From JBBDRW01 sp040905265 (GTDB taxonomy: Bacteria > Bacteroidota > Rhodothermia > Balneolales > Balneolaceae), in contig JBBDRW010000032.1 in NCBI GenBank assembly GCA_040905265.1, positions 1 to 54,592 of the forward strand: 54,592 nucleotides of DNA, read 5' to 3'. Made by a program: the position numbers and the translations under genes. Position 1 is the stretch's first letter; each line of letters starts with the position of its first letter. Positions 1-8,267 of the stretch are shown here, piece after piece. The notes beneath the pieces are model-generated. The model had not been told where the DNA came from, did not search any database, and worked only from the letters and a program-made list of their open reading frames with translations.

Positions 1-417
1 ATTGCTTAAATGACCCAATACTTTCATCTGCAGCCCGGGTTCAATATTACCCAGAGCAACAAACTTGCAATCTCTGGACGTTTCCGGAATTGCAGGATCG
101 AATGATTCGAATACATTCAGCTGTGTATCCAGTGTATCACGATTGTTCAGGTCATAGTGGTACTTTCCTTTCCAAAAGAAGGTATTCCCCGATCGATCAA
201 TCTGCAGCCCCTCGAGGTTAATCTTGTGCTTTTTCAACAACTCGATATCTTCCTCTTGAAAATCTTTCCCGACCACTCCGACAAGGTTAACTTCATCTGT
301 AAAGTAGGAGGCCGCAAGTGAGATATAAGTAGCAGATCCACCCAGAATCCGGTCGGTTTTTCCGAATGGGGTTTCAATTCCATCATAGGCAACAGATCCA
401 ACAACTAGCAAGCTCAT
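1..417 (-). CDS. PfkB-family carbohydrate/nucleoside kinase, C-terminus cut by window edge
   Basis: This frame runs open from an ATG at 415-417 to the left edge, giving 139 residues of the N-terminal part. The start MSLLVVGSVAYDGIETPFG, followed by a GGSATYISLAAS segment and VGVVGKDF, is the typical first third of PfkB (ribokinase-like) sugar kinases: the GG motif near residue 30 lies in the substrate-binding region. The ATP-binding and catalytic GAGD motif would lie outside the window. Members phosphorylate sugars or nucleosides in the cytoplasm; the substrate cannot be told from this fragment. It is followed after 81 bases by the plus-strand side of the next minus-strand gene, so it is probably the last visible gene of the same minus-strand series. 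Confidence 0.8.
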   Translation of the reverse strand, partial: MSLLVVGSVAYDGIETPFGKTDRILGGSATYISLAASYFTDEVNLVGVVGKDFQEEDIELLKKHKINLEGLQIDRSGNTFFWKGKYHYDLNNRDTLDTQLNVFESFDPAIPETSRDCKFVALGNIEPGLQMKVLGHLSN

Positions 418-498
418 TTTATATTTGTTCTTTATTTTCTCGTTTTTAACAGGACAGCCTCTAAGGTCGTGTTTATTCCTCGCCCTTTCAAGAAAGGA

Positions 499-1407
499 TT
501 AAAGTATATCCGCCAGGGCCTCTTCTATCTTCGTGTACCTGAATTTAAATCCATGTTTCATCAATACTGCCGGCTTGACCCGAAGGCTGGACATCACCGG
601 CTCTGCAGCTTCACCCAGTACCAAATTCAGAGCGAACTCAGGCACCCTGAAAAAGGAGGGCCTTCGCATCATTTCTCCCATGACTGTTGCAAATTCATTC
701 ATTGTGACCGGATTCGGACTGCATATATTGTAGGCTCCCTCCAGGTCCGGGTTATCGACCGGAAATAGAATGCCCCGGCAGAGATCTTCCATATGTATCC
801 AGGGAATATACTGTTCTCCATGGCCAACAGGCCCACCCGCGAACAGCTTGAACGGGAGTACCATCTGCTTCAGCATGCCACCACCCTCTTCGAGAACAAT
901 TCCAATTCTGGGAATCAGAATTCGTACATCCGGCGATTCCACCTTCATCGCAGCCGCTTCCCAATCTTCACAAACCTTCGCAAGAAAATCATCTCCGGGT
1001 TCCGATGTTTCATCAAGCAGATCATCCCCGCGGCCTCCGTAATAACCGGCAGCAGATGCTGAAATAAACAGTTCGGGTGGCGCTTCAGCCCGGTTGATTG
1101 CCTCTGATAATTGCGTAGTTGATTCGATACGGCTCTGATATATTCTCTCTTTCACATCATCAGTCCAGCGCTTGCCGAATATTGATTCTCCTGCAAGGTT
1201 GATCACAACATCACAGGACTCCATGACAGGTACAAGGTCTCTGTCCCAGGAGATGAATTTCTGATTTTTTGCCTCCTCCTCCTGGTACCGCTCCGGGCTG
1301 CGGGTAAGAACAGTAACAAAGTGGCCGTCTCTCATCAGCTTATTGCGTAGATAACTACCAATAAAGCCTGTCGCTCCTGTAATCAAAAATCTCTTTATCT
1401 TTTCCAT
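499..1407 (-). CDS. TIGR01777-family epimerase-like protein (SDR39U1/YfcH type)
   Basis: A 302-residue protein. It opens with a Rossmann dinucleotide-binding motif, LITGATGFIGSYL (about residues 8-20), and carries VINLAGESI and YYGGRGDDLLDE, which mark the TIGR01777 branch of the extended short-chain dehydrogenases. The C-terminal GEAAEPVMSSLRVKPAVL is the DUF1731 tail of that family. The length matches the family norm of about 300. These proteins bind NADP(H), but their physiological substrate is not established. It lies 35 bases downstream of cdsA on the same strand, so the two may be cotranscribed. Confidence 0.88.
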   Translation of the reverse strand: MEKIKRFLITGATGFIGSYLRNKLMRDGHFVTVLTRSPERYQEEEAKNQKFISWDRDLVPVMESCDVVINLAGESIFGKRWTDDVKERIYQSRIESTTQLSEAINRAEAPPELFISASAAGYYGGRGDDLLDETSEPGDDFLAKVCEDWEAAAMKVESPDVRILIPRIGIVLEEGGGMLKQMVLPFKLFAGGPVGHGEQYIPWIHMEDLCRGILFPVDNPDLEGAYNICSPNPVTMNEFATVMGEMMRRPSFFRVPEFALNLVLGEAAEPVMSSLRVKPAVLMKHGFKFRYTKIEEALADIL

Positions 1408-1442
1408 CTCAATTCTATTGATTTCATTATTTCATAACATCG

Positions 1443-2243
1443 CTACAATACCCAGTTCAAATAGAGAAAAACAACCGGTACGGCAAGGATAAAGGCGTCA
1501 AACCGGTCAAACAGTCCGCCATGCCCCGGCAGAAGGCTGGAGGAGTCTTTCATATCGGCCAACCGCTTGAGCCGGCTCTCCAGAAGGTCCCCAAGAGGGC
1601 CAAAAAAACCGATAATCACAATCAGTGGCAGTGAGGCGGGGAGAGGTAATGGGAACGAGTCCGCAGACAGCCAGACCAGAATGAATCCGATAGCAGCACC
1701 CGCGAAACCGGACCAGAATCCCTCCCAGGTTTTGTTGGGGCTAATGGTCGGTGCCATCGGCCGTTTTCCGAACATCCGCCCACCGGCATATGCAAGGATA
1801 TCATTGCACCAGACCATTATAACAACAGCCAGCGTCAGCCAGAGCCCGGCAGATTCCGGCTCCAGCTCCCGAATTCTGTAAAACAGGTAAAAACCGAGCG
1901 GGGCATAGGTTCCACAAATCAGTGAGGCGAGCCACCGATTGCCGAAAGAACGGTTCCGGGAAAAAAGCGAGTAGAGTGTGAGGAGTGCGATCCCGGCTCC
2001 GATTCCAACCACCCATGATACCGGCAGGAGACCGACAGACCATATATAAATGGCTATAATGATTGATATTACTGTGAAAGCAGAATATTTATATTTTTTA
2101 AAGAGCCTAACCATCTCCAGCATAGTAAACAGGGCAAGTACTCCCGTCAGGATTCCGAATGAGACCCCACCCCGCCAGACCAGCCAGAGAAAAAAGAGTG
2201 CAGCAGGAACCCCGAAAAGAAGACGACGGGTAAGCTCGCTCAA
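1443..2243 (-). CDS. cdsA: Phosphatidate cytidylyltransferase
   Basis: A 266-residue polytopic inner-membrane enzyme that makes CDP-diacylglycerol from CTP and phosphatidic acid, the branch point of phospholipid synthesis. The family signature is clear near the C-terminus: SRLKRLADMKDSSSLLPGHG followed by GLFDRFDA, which contains the metal-binding Asp residues. ISPNKTWEGFWSG around residue 165 is the second conserved CDS-family block. About seven hydrophobic segments are visible. Its first four bases overlap the end of the DUF2007-like gene upstream, which suggests translational coupling. Confidence 0.95.
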   Translation of the reverse strand: MSELTRRLLFGVPAALFFLWLVWRGGVSFGILTGVLALFTMLEMVRLFKKYKYSAFTVISIIIAIYIWSVGLLPVSWVVGIGAGIALLTLYSLFSRNRSFGNRWLASLICGTYAPLGFYLFYRIRELEPESAGLWLTLAVVIMVWCNDILAYAGGRMFGKRPMAPTISPNKTWEGFWSGFAGAAIGFILVWLSADSFPLPLPASLPLIVIIGFFGPLGDLLESRLKRLADMKDSSSLLPGHGGLFDRFDAFILAVPVVFLYLNWVL

Positions 2244-2683
2244 GAGTTCCTCCGAAGCCGGTCATGATCTGAAGAGGATCCACCGCCACTCTCTCCACCC
2301 GTTTCGCCTGATTCTTCAGGGTCATTACCGCCTTTGCCGGATGCACTGATTTCATCGTCATCCGAAAGCCCTCCCTCATTTTCAAACTCTTCCAGATCCT
2401 CTTCATACTCCTCCATCTCTTCCGACAGAGGATCACTCTCTTCGAGTTCAAGAAGGACTTGCCGTGCCTCTTGCTCATACTCTTTCGGCACATAGAGATA
2501 GACCATCGAAGTCTCTCCGATATTGAGGTTGTAGGAAGAGTCCCGTTTGGAGAGAATGTTGGAGGGTATATTAAGGTTCGAGAGGTAATTGCCGGCCATT
2601 GCAATCTCATACTCCGTTCCTCTCTCCAGGATACAGACCCAGTTGTGTATATTTTCAGGATTTGGCCCGTCAAAATAACCCAT
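2240..2683 (-). CDS. DUF2007-like (putative signal-transducing) protein with acidic C-terminal tail
   Basis: A 147-residue protein starting MGYFDGPNPENIHNW. The frame is open further upstream, but ATG 2681-2683 has a strong ribosome site (AAGGAG, 6 bases before it), and the upstream codons run into the repeat element at 2704-2841. Residues 15-75 (NWVCILERGTEYEIAMAGNY through VYLYVP) match the DUF2007 fold, a small ferredoxin-like domain of unknown function. The last half is very acidic (runs of Glu/Asp/Ser) and is probably disordered. It overlaps cdsA by four bases. The function is unknown. Confidence 0.72.
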   Translation of the reverse strand: MGYFDGPNPENIHNWVCILERGTEYEIAMAGNYLSNLNIPSNILSKRDSSYNLNIGETSMVYLYVPKEYEQEARQVLLELEESDPLSEEMEEYEEDLEEFENEGGLSDDDEISASGKGGNDPEESGETGGESGGGSSSDHDRLRRNS

Positions 2684-2703
2684 ACCCGCTCCTTTTACTT
2701 GGT

Positions 2704-2841
2704 GTTTGTAAGAAAACTCATAGTGTCCTGAGAAAACGTCAAGGTCAAGGCGGGCGAAGGCTAAAAAAAACGCAGTGTACAAACGTACATGAGGATTTTT
2801 TGGGCGAGCCCAACGCAGAGATTGACGTTTTCTCAGGACAC
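2704..2841. repeat. MITE-like hairpin element, full copy, with 8-bp target duplication
   Basis: A 138-bp element flanked by a perfect 8-bp direct repeat TACTTGGT (2696-2703 and 2842-2849). Inside it, 2721-2742 and 2822-2843 form a perfect 22-bp inverted repeat (outer end TAGTGTCCTGAG), and the interior is itself near-palindromic around GTGTACAAACGTAC. The left outer end (GTTTGTAAGAAAACTCA) is a diverged copy of the right end read in reverse (GTGTCCTGAGAAAACGTCA). There is no coding capacity. It sits between the stop codon of the CPBP gene and the ribosome site of the next gene. A shorter relative is at 42692-42741. Confidence 0.8.
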
Positions 2842-3767
2842 TACTTGGTTTCGGATTGGTTATAGAGCAACCGGATCAACCCGATTGCCCCCAGGATACC
2901 TATCAATAACATCCAAATAGGCGGCGCCGTTTCCGGCGTGATATCGGCAAATGCGACGTCCGGGTAAAAGGTAGCCAACAGAACCGCTCCACCGTTATTG
3001 ACAAAATGGGCAACCATTGCCGGCAGAAGGCTGCCGCTGAGCCAAGTTACCAGTGCGAGCAGAATCCCGAGAGTCGCAAGTGGAAGCAGATTGCCCAGCT
3101 GAAGGTGATAGGCTCCGAAGAGGAAACCGGAGAGGAGGATCGCAGGCCAGACTCCCCAGCTCTTCTCGAAGGTACGCTGCAGATATCCGCGAAACATGAT
3201 CTCTTCACAGATTGCCGGTACGATGGCTACATGGAACAAGGCGATCCACATCACTCCGTCGCTTCGCAGAAAATTCTCAATCATCTCATACTGGGATCGC
3301 TGCAGTTCCGTCAGGGTTTCAGGGATCGGAAGAAGTGTATTCAGGTATCCGATGTACCAGATTACCGGTTGTATGACGATAAAAAGAAGTGCAGACAACA
3401 ACACCATTCTCCCCGTATTGGGTGAGAGGGAGAGCCTCAGAAAGGATGGCCGGTCAGAGCGGGAGGCGTGTAACCTCACGAAAAACCAGGTAGCAAGGCC
3501 GAGAAAGAGGATCTGGCCGATGCTATTGGCAATAAATACCAGATCCAGCCGCTCCAAGAGCAGTGCCATCAGATCTGCACCCGGCTCCATTCCGTTCTGA
3601 TACAGAACCAGCGCTACAGCCAGCAGGTTGGCAAGTACCTGAAAAAGGATAAACCCAATTACCAGCCAGATGAGGCCGAGTGCCCAGTGTGAAAAGCCAT
3701 TTCTTTCCGCCCAGGATGCGGGAGCCAGTGGCATATGCTCATTACCTGAATCTGTCAGTGAATTCAT
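2841..3767 (-). CDS. CPBP-family intramembrane metalloprotease
   Basis: A 308-residue membrane protein of the CPBP (CAAX protease and bacteriocin-processing, Abi) family. The catalytic motifs are present in order: EEIMFRGYLQR (EExxxR) around residue 190, FGAYHLQ (FxxxH) around 220, and HFVNN (HxxxN) around 260, with seven or eight hydrophobic segments. Such enzymes cleave membrane-embedded peptides; the substrate is unknown. The start ATG is 6 bases after the stop of the upstream gene. The TAG stop (2841-2843) is formed by the end of a MITE-like element plus its target duplication (see the repeat at 2704-2841). Confidence 0.88.
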   Translation of the reverse strand: MNSLTDSGNEHMPLAPASWAERNGFSHWALGLIWLVIGFILFQVLANLLAVALVLYQNGMEPGADLMALLLERLDLVFIANSIGQILFLGLATWFFVRLHASRSDRPSFLRLSLSPNTGRMVLLSALLFIVIQPVIWYIGYLNTLLPIPETLTELQRSQYEMIENFLRSDGVMWIALFHVAIVPAICEEIMFRGYLQRTFEKSWGVWPAILLSGFLFGAYHLQLGNLLPLATLGILLALVTWLSGSLLPAMVAHFVNNGGAVLLATFYPDVAFADITPETAPPIWMLLIGILGAIGLIRLLYNQSETK

Positions 3768-3773
3768 ATCCGG

Positions 3774-4349
3774 CTAGTACGACTCCTCGTCTTTGGCAGC
3801 AAACAGCTTCACGCCGATCAACCCGGTGAGCAGGTTCAGAAGGCCGGTTATTGGGATTCCCCAGAGCAATTGCGTAAAAAAGTTCTGGTCCCGTACTCCA
3901 GCTGCCATCTGATCAACCAGCTGGTCTTTCGTCTCAGCCGGCACATCCATCGCCTCGACATTTGCAATAATGCTCTCGATAAGATTTTCCGTGTAGGATG
4001 GATCGAGCATCACCCACAACTCATTGAGTACTCCGCTGAAAACAACGATAGCAACCCCTGTCAGGAACCCGATCAGTGCACCTTTCCCCATCTTGAAATG
4101 GGGTGTCACCTCTCTGGAATAGTGCCAGACGGCCACCAGTCCTGCCACACAAGTAGCCAGGCAGATAATTATACCACTCATCATGATCGGGGTAAAGATC
4201 GCGCCAGTCGGTTCGGATCCGATCTGCATATATCCAAATGCCAGCCCGATAACAAATGCGACCAGGCTGAAAATACCTCCTACCAAAAGTACGGAGGCCC
4301 AGTAACTCTCTCCACTCTCTTCTGTACGATACTCAGTTGTCTGTTCCAT
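3774..4349 (-). CDS. DUF4199-like integral membrane protein
   Basis: A 191-residue protein with four predicted membrane helices (residues about 20-43, 53-75, 87-108 and 160-182). A hydrophilic loop before the last helix contains PSYTENLIESII and PAETKDQL. The helix-pair layout, length and loop resemble DUF4199 proteins common in Bacteroidota and relatives; I assign this from the overall pattern, not from a diagnostic motif. It is 6 bases upstream of the CPBP protease gene and probably in the same transcript. The function is unknown. Confidence 0.6.
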   Translation of the reverse strand: MEQTTEYRTEESGESYWASVLLVGGIFSLVAFVIGLAFGYMQIGSEPTGAIFTPIMMSGIIICLATCVAGLVAVWHYSREVTPHFKMGKGALIGFLTGVAIVVFSGVLNELWVMLDPSYTENLIESIIANVEAMDVPAETKDQLVDQMAAGVRDQNFFTQLLWGIPITGLLNLLTGLIGVKLFAAKDEESY

Positions 4350-4371
4350 AATATCATTTTTTGATTATTTT

Positions 4372-4743
4372 TCAGGATTCAGAGCTTTTGTGAAATGGCT
4401 CCATCAGAGCAAGAACGACCGCCACCCCCAGTAAAGCCCCTAACAAAAAACGTGTCTGATTGGTACCGCTCCAGATACCGATAAGACTAGCCATATAATC
4501 GAATATTTGAAGGAGCACTGCAACCCCTAAAAGCTGGTTCTGCCAACGATTTGGCGAGATCAGCCTGCCGGCGGCAGGCATCAGAAGCCAGGAAAGGGCC
4601 AGAGCCAGGAATATACCGAAACAGCGTGCATTGACCGCCATCGGAACCCCGTTCAGAGAGAAGGAGCGTTCGGGCATCTGATGACACACCCCGTGGAACA
4701 TCCGGTAGGGCCATCCGGAGTAGTTGGCAGACACACCCCACAA
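4372..4743 (-). CDS. DUF2085 membrane protein; N-terminus uncertain (probable extension to about 4875)
   Basis: The stretch FHGVCHQMPERSF...NARCFGIF is the DUF2085 signature (normally CHQxPERSF followed by CARCxG); the first Cys of the CARC block is replaced by Asn here. The given start is TTG 4741-4743. However, the same frame stays open to the stop of the thioesterase gene at 4888 and encodes a convincing first membrane helix (YFLLLAGFAFLVISALG) just upstream. That stretch contains no ATG, GTG or TTG, so the true start may be a rare ATT or CTG, or the frame may have been altered. Three helices follow in the annotated part. The function of the family is unknown. Confidence 0.65.
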   Translation of the reverse strand: MWGVSANYSGWPYRMFHGVCHQMPERSFSLNGVPMAVNARCFGIFLALALSWLLMPAAGRLISPNRWQNQLLGVAVLLQIFDYMASLIGIWSGTNQTRFLLGALLGVAVVLALMEPFHKSSES

Positions 4744-4887
4744 ACCACTCCCAAGTGCAGAGATTACCAGAAAGGCAAACCCTGCAAGAAGCAGAAAGTA
4801 GATCGGTTTGTATGTCAGGTTGGAATACAGAATACTGAAAGTTTTAATACCGGAGTCAGGATAGGAAGAGAGAATACAGAAGAATTC

Positions 4888-5316
4888 TCACACTTTCAGT
4901 TTTTGCAGGAATTCTGATGGGACTCTGCATGGCCGCCTGGTTTCAGCATTGGAAAATGCCAGTGTAACCCGGCCCAAAACGTGTGGACGGGACGGGTCCT
5001 CTGTAGTGACCTCATAAAACGTCTCCAGGCGTACCATTGGCGGCTCATAGATCATCACCCGGATTCGCATCACTTCATCATAATGGACAGGTGATTTGTA
5101 GGCAAGTTCCGCATGCACGACCGGCAGTAGAATTCCCTCCTCCTCCATCTTGCGGTAAGGGATGCCCAACTCCCGTATCATTTCTGTCCGGGCCGCCTCA
5201 AAGTACTCAAGATACCGGCCATAATAGACATACCCCATCTTGTCGGTTTCACTATATCGGCTTCGGAGTGAATGGGTATAGGTGTGTAGCGCCGGTTTAT
5301 CGGGCAGTGAAACCAT
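4888..5316 (-). CDS. YbgC/FadM-type acyl-CoA thioesterase (hotdog fold)
   Basis: A 142-residue single hotdog domain. RYSETDKMGYVYYGRYLEYF (about residues 19-38) is the 4-hydroxybenzoyl-CoA thioesterase signature, with the catalytic Asp in the ETDKMG turn; FEAARTEMIRELGIPY follows as the long helix. Members hydrolyse acyl-CoA or acyl-ACP thioesters in the cytoplasm. It starts 5 bases after accA, a fatty-acid synthesis gene, which fits a role in acyl-thioester turnover. Confidence 0.88.
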   Translation of the reverse strand: MVSLPDKPALHTYTHSLRSRYSETDKMGYVYYGRYLEYFEAARTEMIRELGIPYRKMEEEGILLPVVHAELAYKSPVHYDEVMRIRVMIYEPPMVRLETFYEVTTEDPSRPHVLGRVTLAFSNAETRRPCRVPSEFLQKLKV

Positions 5317-5321
5317 TCAGG

Positions 5322-6293
5322 TCAGGACTTTTTGGATTCAGCAGGCAGTTCGGTCCAACGCCCCATCTTCGAATACTTTTCAATTCTCTGCTGAATCAGT
5401 TTTTCCGGCTTCATTTTGGCGAGCCGGTTCATACTCTCAAGAACCTGTTTTCTGAGTGCCCCTGAAGCGAAATTCCAATCACGGTGCGCACCTCCCAACG
5501 GTTCGGGTATAACCCCGTCAATAATCTCCATTTTTTTCAGGTCGGGCGCCGTCAGCTGAAGCATGGCCGCGGCCTGCTCCTTGTAGTCCCAGTTTTTCCA
5601 GAGAATGGAGGAACAGGATTCCGGAGAAATCACAGAATACCAGGTATTCTCCATCATGTAGAGCTCATTCCCCATACCGATTCCAATGGCACCGCCACTG
5701 GCACCCTCACCAATGACAACCGAAATAATTGGAACCTTCAGGGTCGCCATCAATTTCAGGTTTCTGGCAATCGCTTCCGCCTGGCCCCGCTCTTCTGCTT
5801 CCAGTCCCGGAAAAGCACCCGGTGTATCGAGCAGCGTAATCACAGGAATCTGAAACTTCTCAGCCAGCTTCATCAATCGGTAGGCCTTTCGGTACCCTTC
5901 CGGGTTGGCCATCCCGAAGTTGCGGAATTTCCTGGATTTGGTATCCCGCCCTTTTTGATGGCCGATGATCATGACACTCTTTTGATCTATCGTGCCGAGG
6001 CCGCCGACGATTGCCTTGTCATCACTAAAATTTCGGTCGCCGTGCAACTCCATAAACCGTTCAGTGATGTTGTAAATATAGTCCATTGTATAGGGACGTT
6101 CCGGGTGTCGTGCCAGCTGAACCCGCTGCCATCGTGTGAGATTGGTAAATATGGATTCACGCAGCAGATCCACTTTCGATTCCAGCCTCTCGATTTCCGG
6201 TTTTAGCACACCATCACCTACAGAAAGCTTTTTCAATTCTTCAATTTTCTTCTCCAGATCGGCAATCGGTTGTTCAAATTCAAGATATTGCAT
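5322..6293 (-). CDS. accA: Acetyl-CoA carboxylase carboxyltransferase subunit alpha
   Basis: A 323-residue carboxyltransferase alpha subunit. With AccD it transfers the carboxyl group from carboxybiotin to acetyl-CoA, giving malonyl-CoA, the first step of fatty-acid synthesis. N-terminal helical region LEKKIEELKKLS, then ARHPERPYTMDYI and HGDRNFSDDKAIVGG, and the crotonase-like core TLLDTPGAFPGLEAEERGQA followed by GEGASGGAIGIGMGN. I place the start at ATG 6291-6293 (MQYLEFEQ), preceded by AGGAG at 7-base spacing; a GTG two codons earlier is less likely. The length is close to E. coli AccA (319). Confidence 0.96.
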   Translation of the reverse strand: MQYLEFEQPIADLEKKIEELKKLSVGDGVLKPEIERLESKVDLLRESIFTNLTRWQRVQLARHPERPYTMDYIYNITERFMELHGDRNFSDDKAIVGGLGTIDQKSVMIIGHQKGRDTKSRKFRNFGMANPEGYRKAYRLMKLAEKFQIPVITLLDTPGAFPGLEAEERGQAEAIARNLKLMATLKVPIISVVIGEGASGGAIGIGMGNELYMMENTWYSVISPESCSSILWKNWDYKEQAAAMLQLTAPDLKKMEIIDGVIPEPLGGAHRDWNFASGALRKQVLESMNRLAKMKPEKLIQQRIEKYSKMGRWTELPAESKKS

Positions 6294-6417
6294 GGTCACG
6301 CTCCTGGCTGGACATGTTTACTTGTAAAGGGTTTCTCTGTCGTTATGCACGCTAATATACAGGTATTCTCCGTCAGATCGTAACAGGAGAGACAGAATAT
6401 AAGAGTCAAAATGTTGT

Positions 6418-6528
6418 AGCCGGAGTGCGGAGCTCCAGGGAAAAAATCCACTCAGGCTCGAACCCTGTCAGCTGAATAGAACCAATATATACCATTGGAT
6501 TCTTTCCCGGGAGATCTGCACTTCGGGC
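6418..6528. repeat. 112-bp dispersed palindromic repeat, copy A
   Basis: First of four full copies of one element (others at 23550, 41450 and 48236). The left arm GGAGTGCGGAGCTCCAGGG then AAAAAATCC pairs with the right arm GGATTCTTTCCCGGGAG...CTGCACTTCGGGC as an imperfect inverted repeat of about 33 bases around a 45-base centre. It fills most of the 309-base gap between accA and gldC. A GAGGTGA tandem repeat follows it. Confidence 0.85.
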
Positions 6529-6549
6529 AGACGATGGGAAGAAGCCAGA

Positions 6550-6573
6550 GAGGTGAGAGGTGAGAGGTGAGAG
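6550..6573. repeat. Heptamer tandem repeat GAGGTGA, 3.4 units
   Basis: Three exact GAGGTGA units and a partial fourth lie directly beside palindromic repeat copy A. Heptamer tandem repeats of different sequence lie beside copies B and D as well. Confidence 0.85.
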
Positions 6574-6602
6574 TTCTCGTTGATCAAACTGTTGCCTATA
6601 CC

Positions 6603-6956
6603 CTATTTCCTGATCTCCATCTTCTCAGCAAAATAGTCGCAGAAATCCCGCATATCCCCACTGATCCGTGGGTCATTGATCGAGTTCTCCAGTGTATCCG
6701 CCATCGATACAAGTGTCTGATGAAAAAAGATTTTCATCTCGTCTACCGTCATATCTTTGGTCCACAAATCCAGCCGCAACGTATCCTTCCGGCTATGATC
6801 CCACAGTGCAAGGATCATGGCACGACACTCAGCCTCATCCACTCCTTCGAGGTCACTCGCCTTCCAGACGATATTTTCAGGGATGTGTTCCTTGTCCAGG
6901 TCGACAGATATATGTATCTCTTTGTTATTCACTGCCATAGTAGTCCGGTCGCTCAA
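6603..6956 (-). CDS. gldC: GldC-like protein
   Basis: A 117-residue soluble protein. LWTKDMTVDEMKIFFHQTLV then SMADT, and DFCDYFAEKMEI at the end, match the GldC family first described as gliding motility genes in Flavobacterium. GldC homologues also occur in non-gliding Bacteroidota and relatives. No other gld gene is near, and the organism swims by flagella, so a gliding role should not be assumed. The ATG overlaps the stop of the upstream pseudouridine synthase gene as ATGA, suggesting coupled translation; an internal Met at residue 7 is an alternative start. Confidence 0.85.
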   Translation of the reverse strand: MSDRTTMAVNNKEIHISVDLDKEHIPENIVWKASDLEGVDEAECRAMILALWDHSRKDTLRLDLWTKDMTVDEMKIFFHQTLVSMADTLENSINDPRISGDMRDFCDYFAEKMEIRK

Positions 6957-7969
6957 TCGGTTATTGGTTTACAATTCGTTTGCAGAGTCTTTAAAAGGTG
7001 TCTGAAATCCTCTGGGAGGCTCGAGTCAAATTCTATGAATTCGTCTGTAGAGGGGTGGGTAAAACCGAGTGTTTTGGCATGGAGTGCTTGCCGGCTCATC
7101 GATGCAAAAAGATTCTCAAACATCGATTTTCTGCTTCCGGTATTCTCGCCATACCGGACGGAATCACCTCCATATTTTTTATCTCCAAAAAGGGAGTGCC
7201 CTTTGTACTGCATGTGAACACGGATTTGGTGGGTCCTGCCGGTTTCCAGTTTCACTTCGACGAGCGCAAGGTGGTCAAAATACTCGAGAACCCGATAATG
7301 AGTCACTGCATGCTTTCCCTCCCCGTCCGGAAGGACCGTCATAATTTTTCGGTCGGAGCGTGAGCGTCCGATATCTCCTGTGATCGTACCCTCTTCCGGA
7401 GGAGTGCCCCAAACGATCGCCCAATAGGTACGCTCTACCTCTTTTTTAGCAAACTGTTTGCTCAAAAGGTGGTGTGTATGGTCGTTTTTGGCAACAACAA
7501 GCAGGCCGCTGGTATCTTTATCCAGGCGGTGGACAATTCCGGGCCGGAGGTTACTCTCCCCTTCTGCAGAGAGATTCTCCCGGGTATGATAGAGCAGACC
7601 GTTAACAAGAGTCCCCTGCCAGTTCCCGAACGCGGGATGTACGACAGTTTCTGAATCCTTATTTACGATCAACAGATCCTCATCTTCATAGATGATATCC
7701 AGCTCCATTTTTTGCGGCTTTGCTTCCTCCGGAGGAGGTTTCGGCAGGCTGACTTCAATAATATCTCCCGGCTGCATAATATAGGAGGGTTTTTCGGTCT
7801 TCCGGTTGACAACCACATACCCGCTTTTGATCGCCTTCTGGACTTTATTCCGTGTTGCATTCTGAATAAACGAGGTGATGTAGACATCAAGCCGTACCTC
7901 TGTCTGCTGCCCGTCAGGCACTTCCAGCATATATTCAGTTTTCCCCGGATTTTCTCTTTCCATCAGCAT
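6953..7969 (-). CDS. RluA/RluD-family pseudouridine synthase
   Basis: A 338-residue protein with an S4 RNA-binding domain (about residues 23-75, RLDVYITSFIQNATRNKVQK) followed by the catalytic domain. The active-site motif HRLDKDTSGLLVVAKN holds the catalytic Asp, and GRTHQIRVHMQYKGHSLFGD is the second family block. It isomerises uridines in rRNA or tRNA; the S4 domain and length favour the RluD/RluC/YlyB group, but the target site cannot be read from sequence. It overlaps gldC by four bases. Confidence 0.93.
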   Translation of the reverse strand: MLMERENPGKTEYMLEVPDGQQTEVRLDVYITSFIQNATRNKVQKAIKSGYVVVNRKTEKPSYIMQPGDIIEVSLPKPPPEEAKPQKMELDIIYEDEDLLIVNKDSETVVHPAFGNWQGTLVNGLLYHTRENLSAEGESNLRPGIVHRLDKDTSGLLVVAKNDHTHHLLSKQFAKKEVERTYWAIVWGTPPEEGTITGDIGRSRSDRKIMTVLPDGEGKHAVTHYRVLEYFDHLALVEVKLETGRTHQIRVHMQYKGHSLFGDKKYGGDSVRYGENTGSRKSMFENLFASMSRQALHAKTLGFTHPSTDEFIEFDSSLPEDFRHLLKTLQTNCKPITD

Positions 7970-8267
7970 AAACCGATAAAATAAGAAAATGCAGCATCAA
8001 TGTTCAGGAGAGCTGTTCAACTTCAAAATCGTGCATCCCTGTCAGTCGAAATATAAAAGTAAAGAATTTCTGTAAGGGGTCATGTCTTTACCGATCATAC
8101 AGAAGGGAACACGATAACACCGCCTGGTGCGGCTACTCCTGGCATAGCTCAGGATTCCGGATAACCTGACGATGAAACAGAATCGATATCAAGAGAGAAG
8201 AGAACCGTCTGTCGGAGATTTGACCCGCTCCGGCCGGCGGTTTTCTGTTGGAATGGTGGGTGAAAAA
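7970..8267. other. Non-coding interval between pseudouridine synthase and flagellin genes
   Basis: Apart from the fliC terminator hairpin that follows at 8268-8307, I see no convincing gene, RNA or repeat in 7970-8447. Short frames on both strands lack ribosome sites and family motifs. Just downstream of the flagellin stop, 8355-8402 holds degenerate 15-base units of the form GGGTCCCGxACCGGA, of unknown meaning. Confidence 0.5.
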
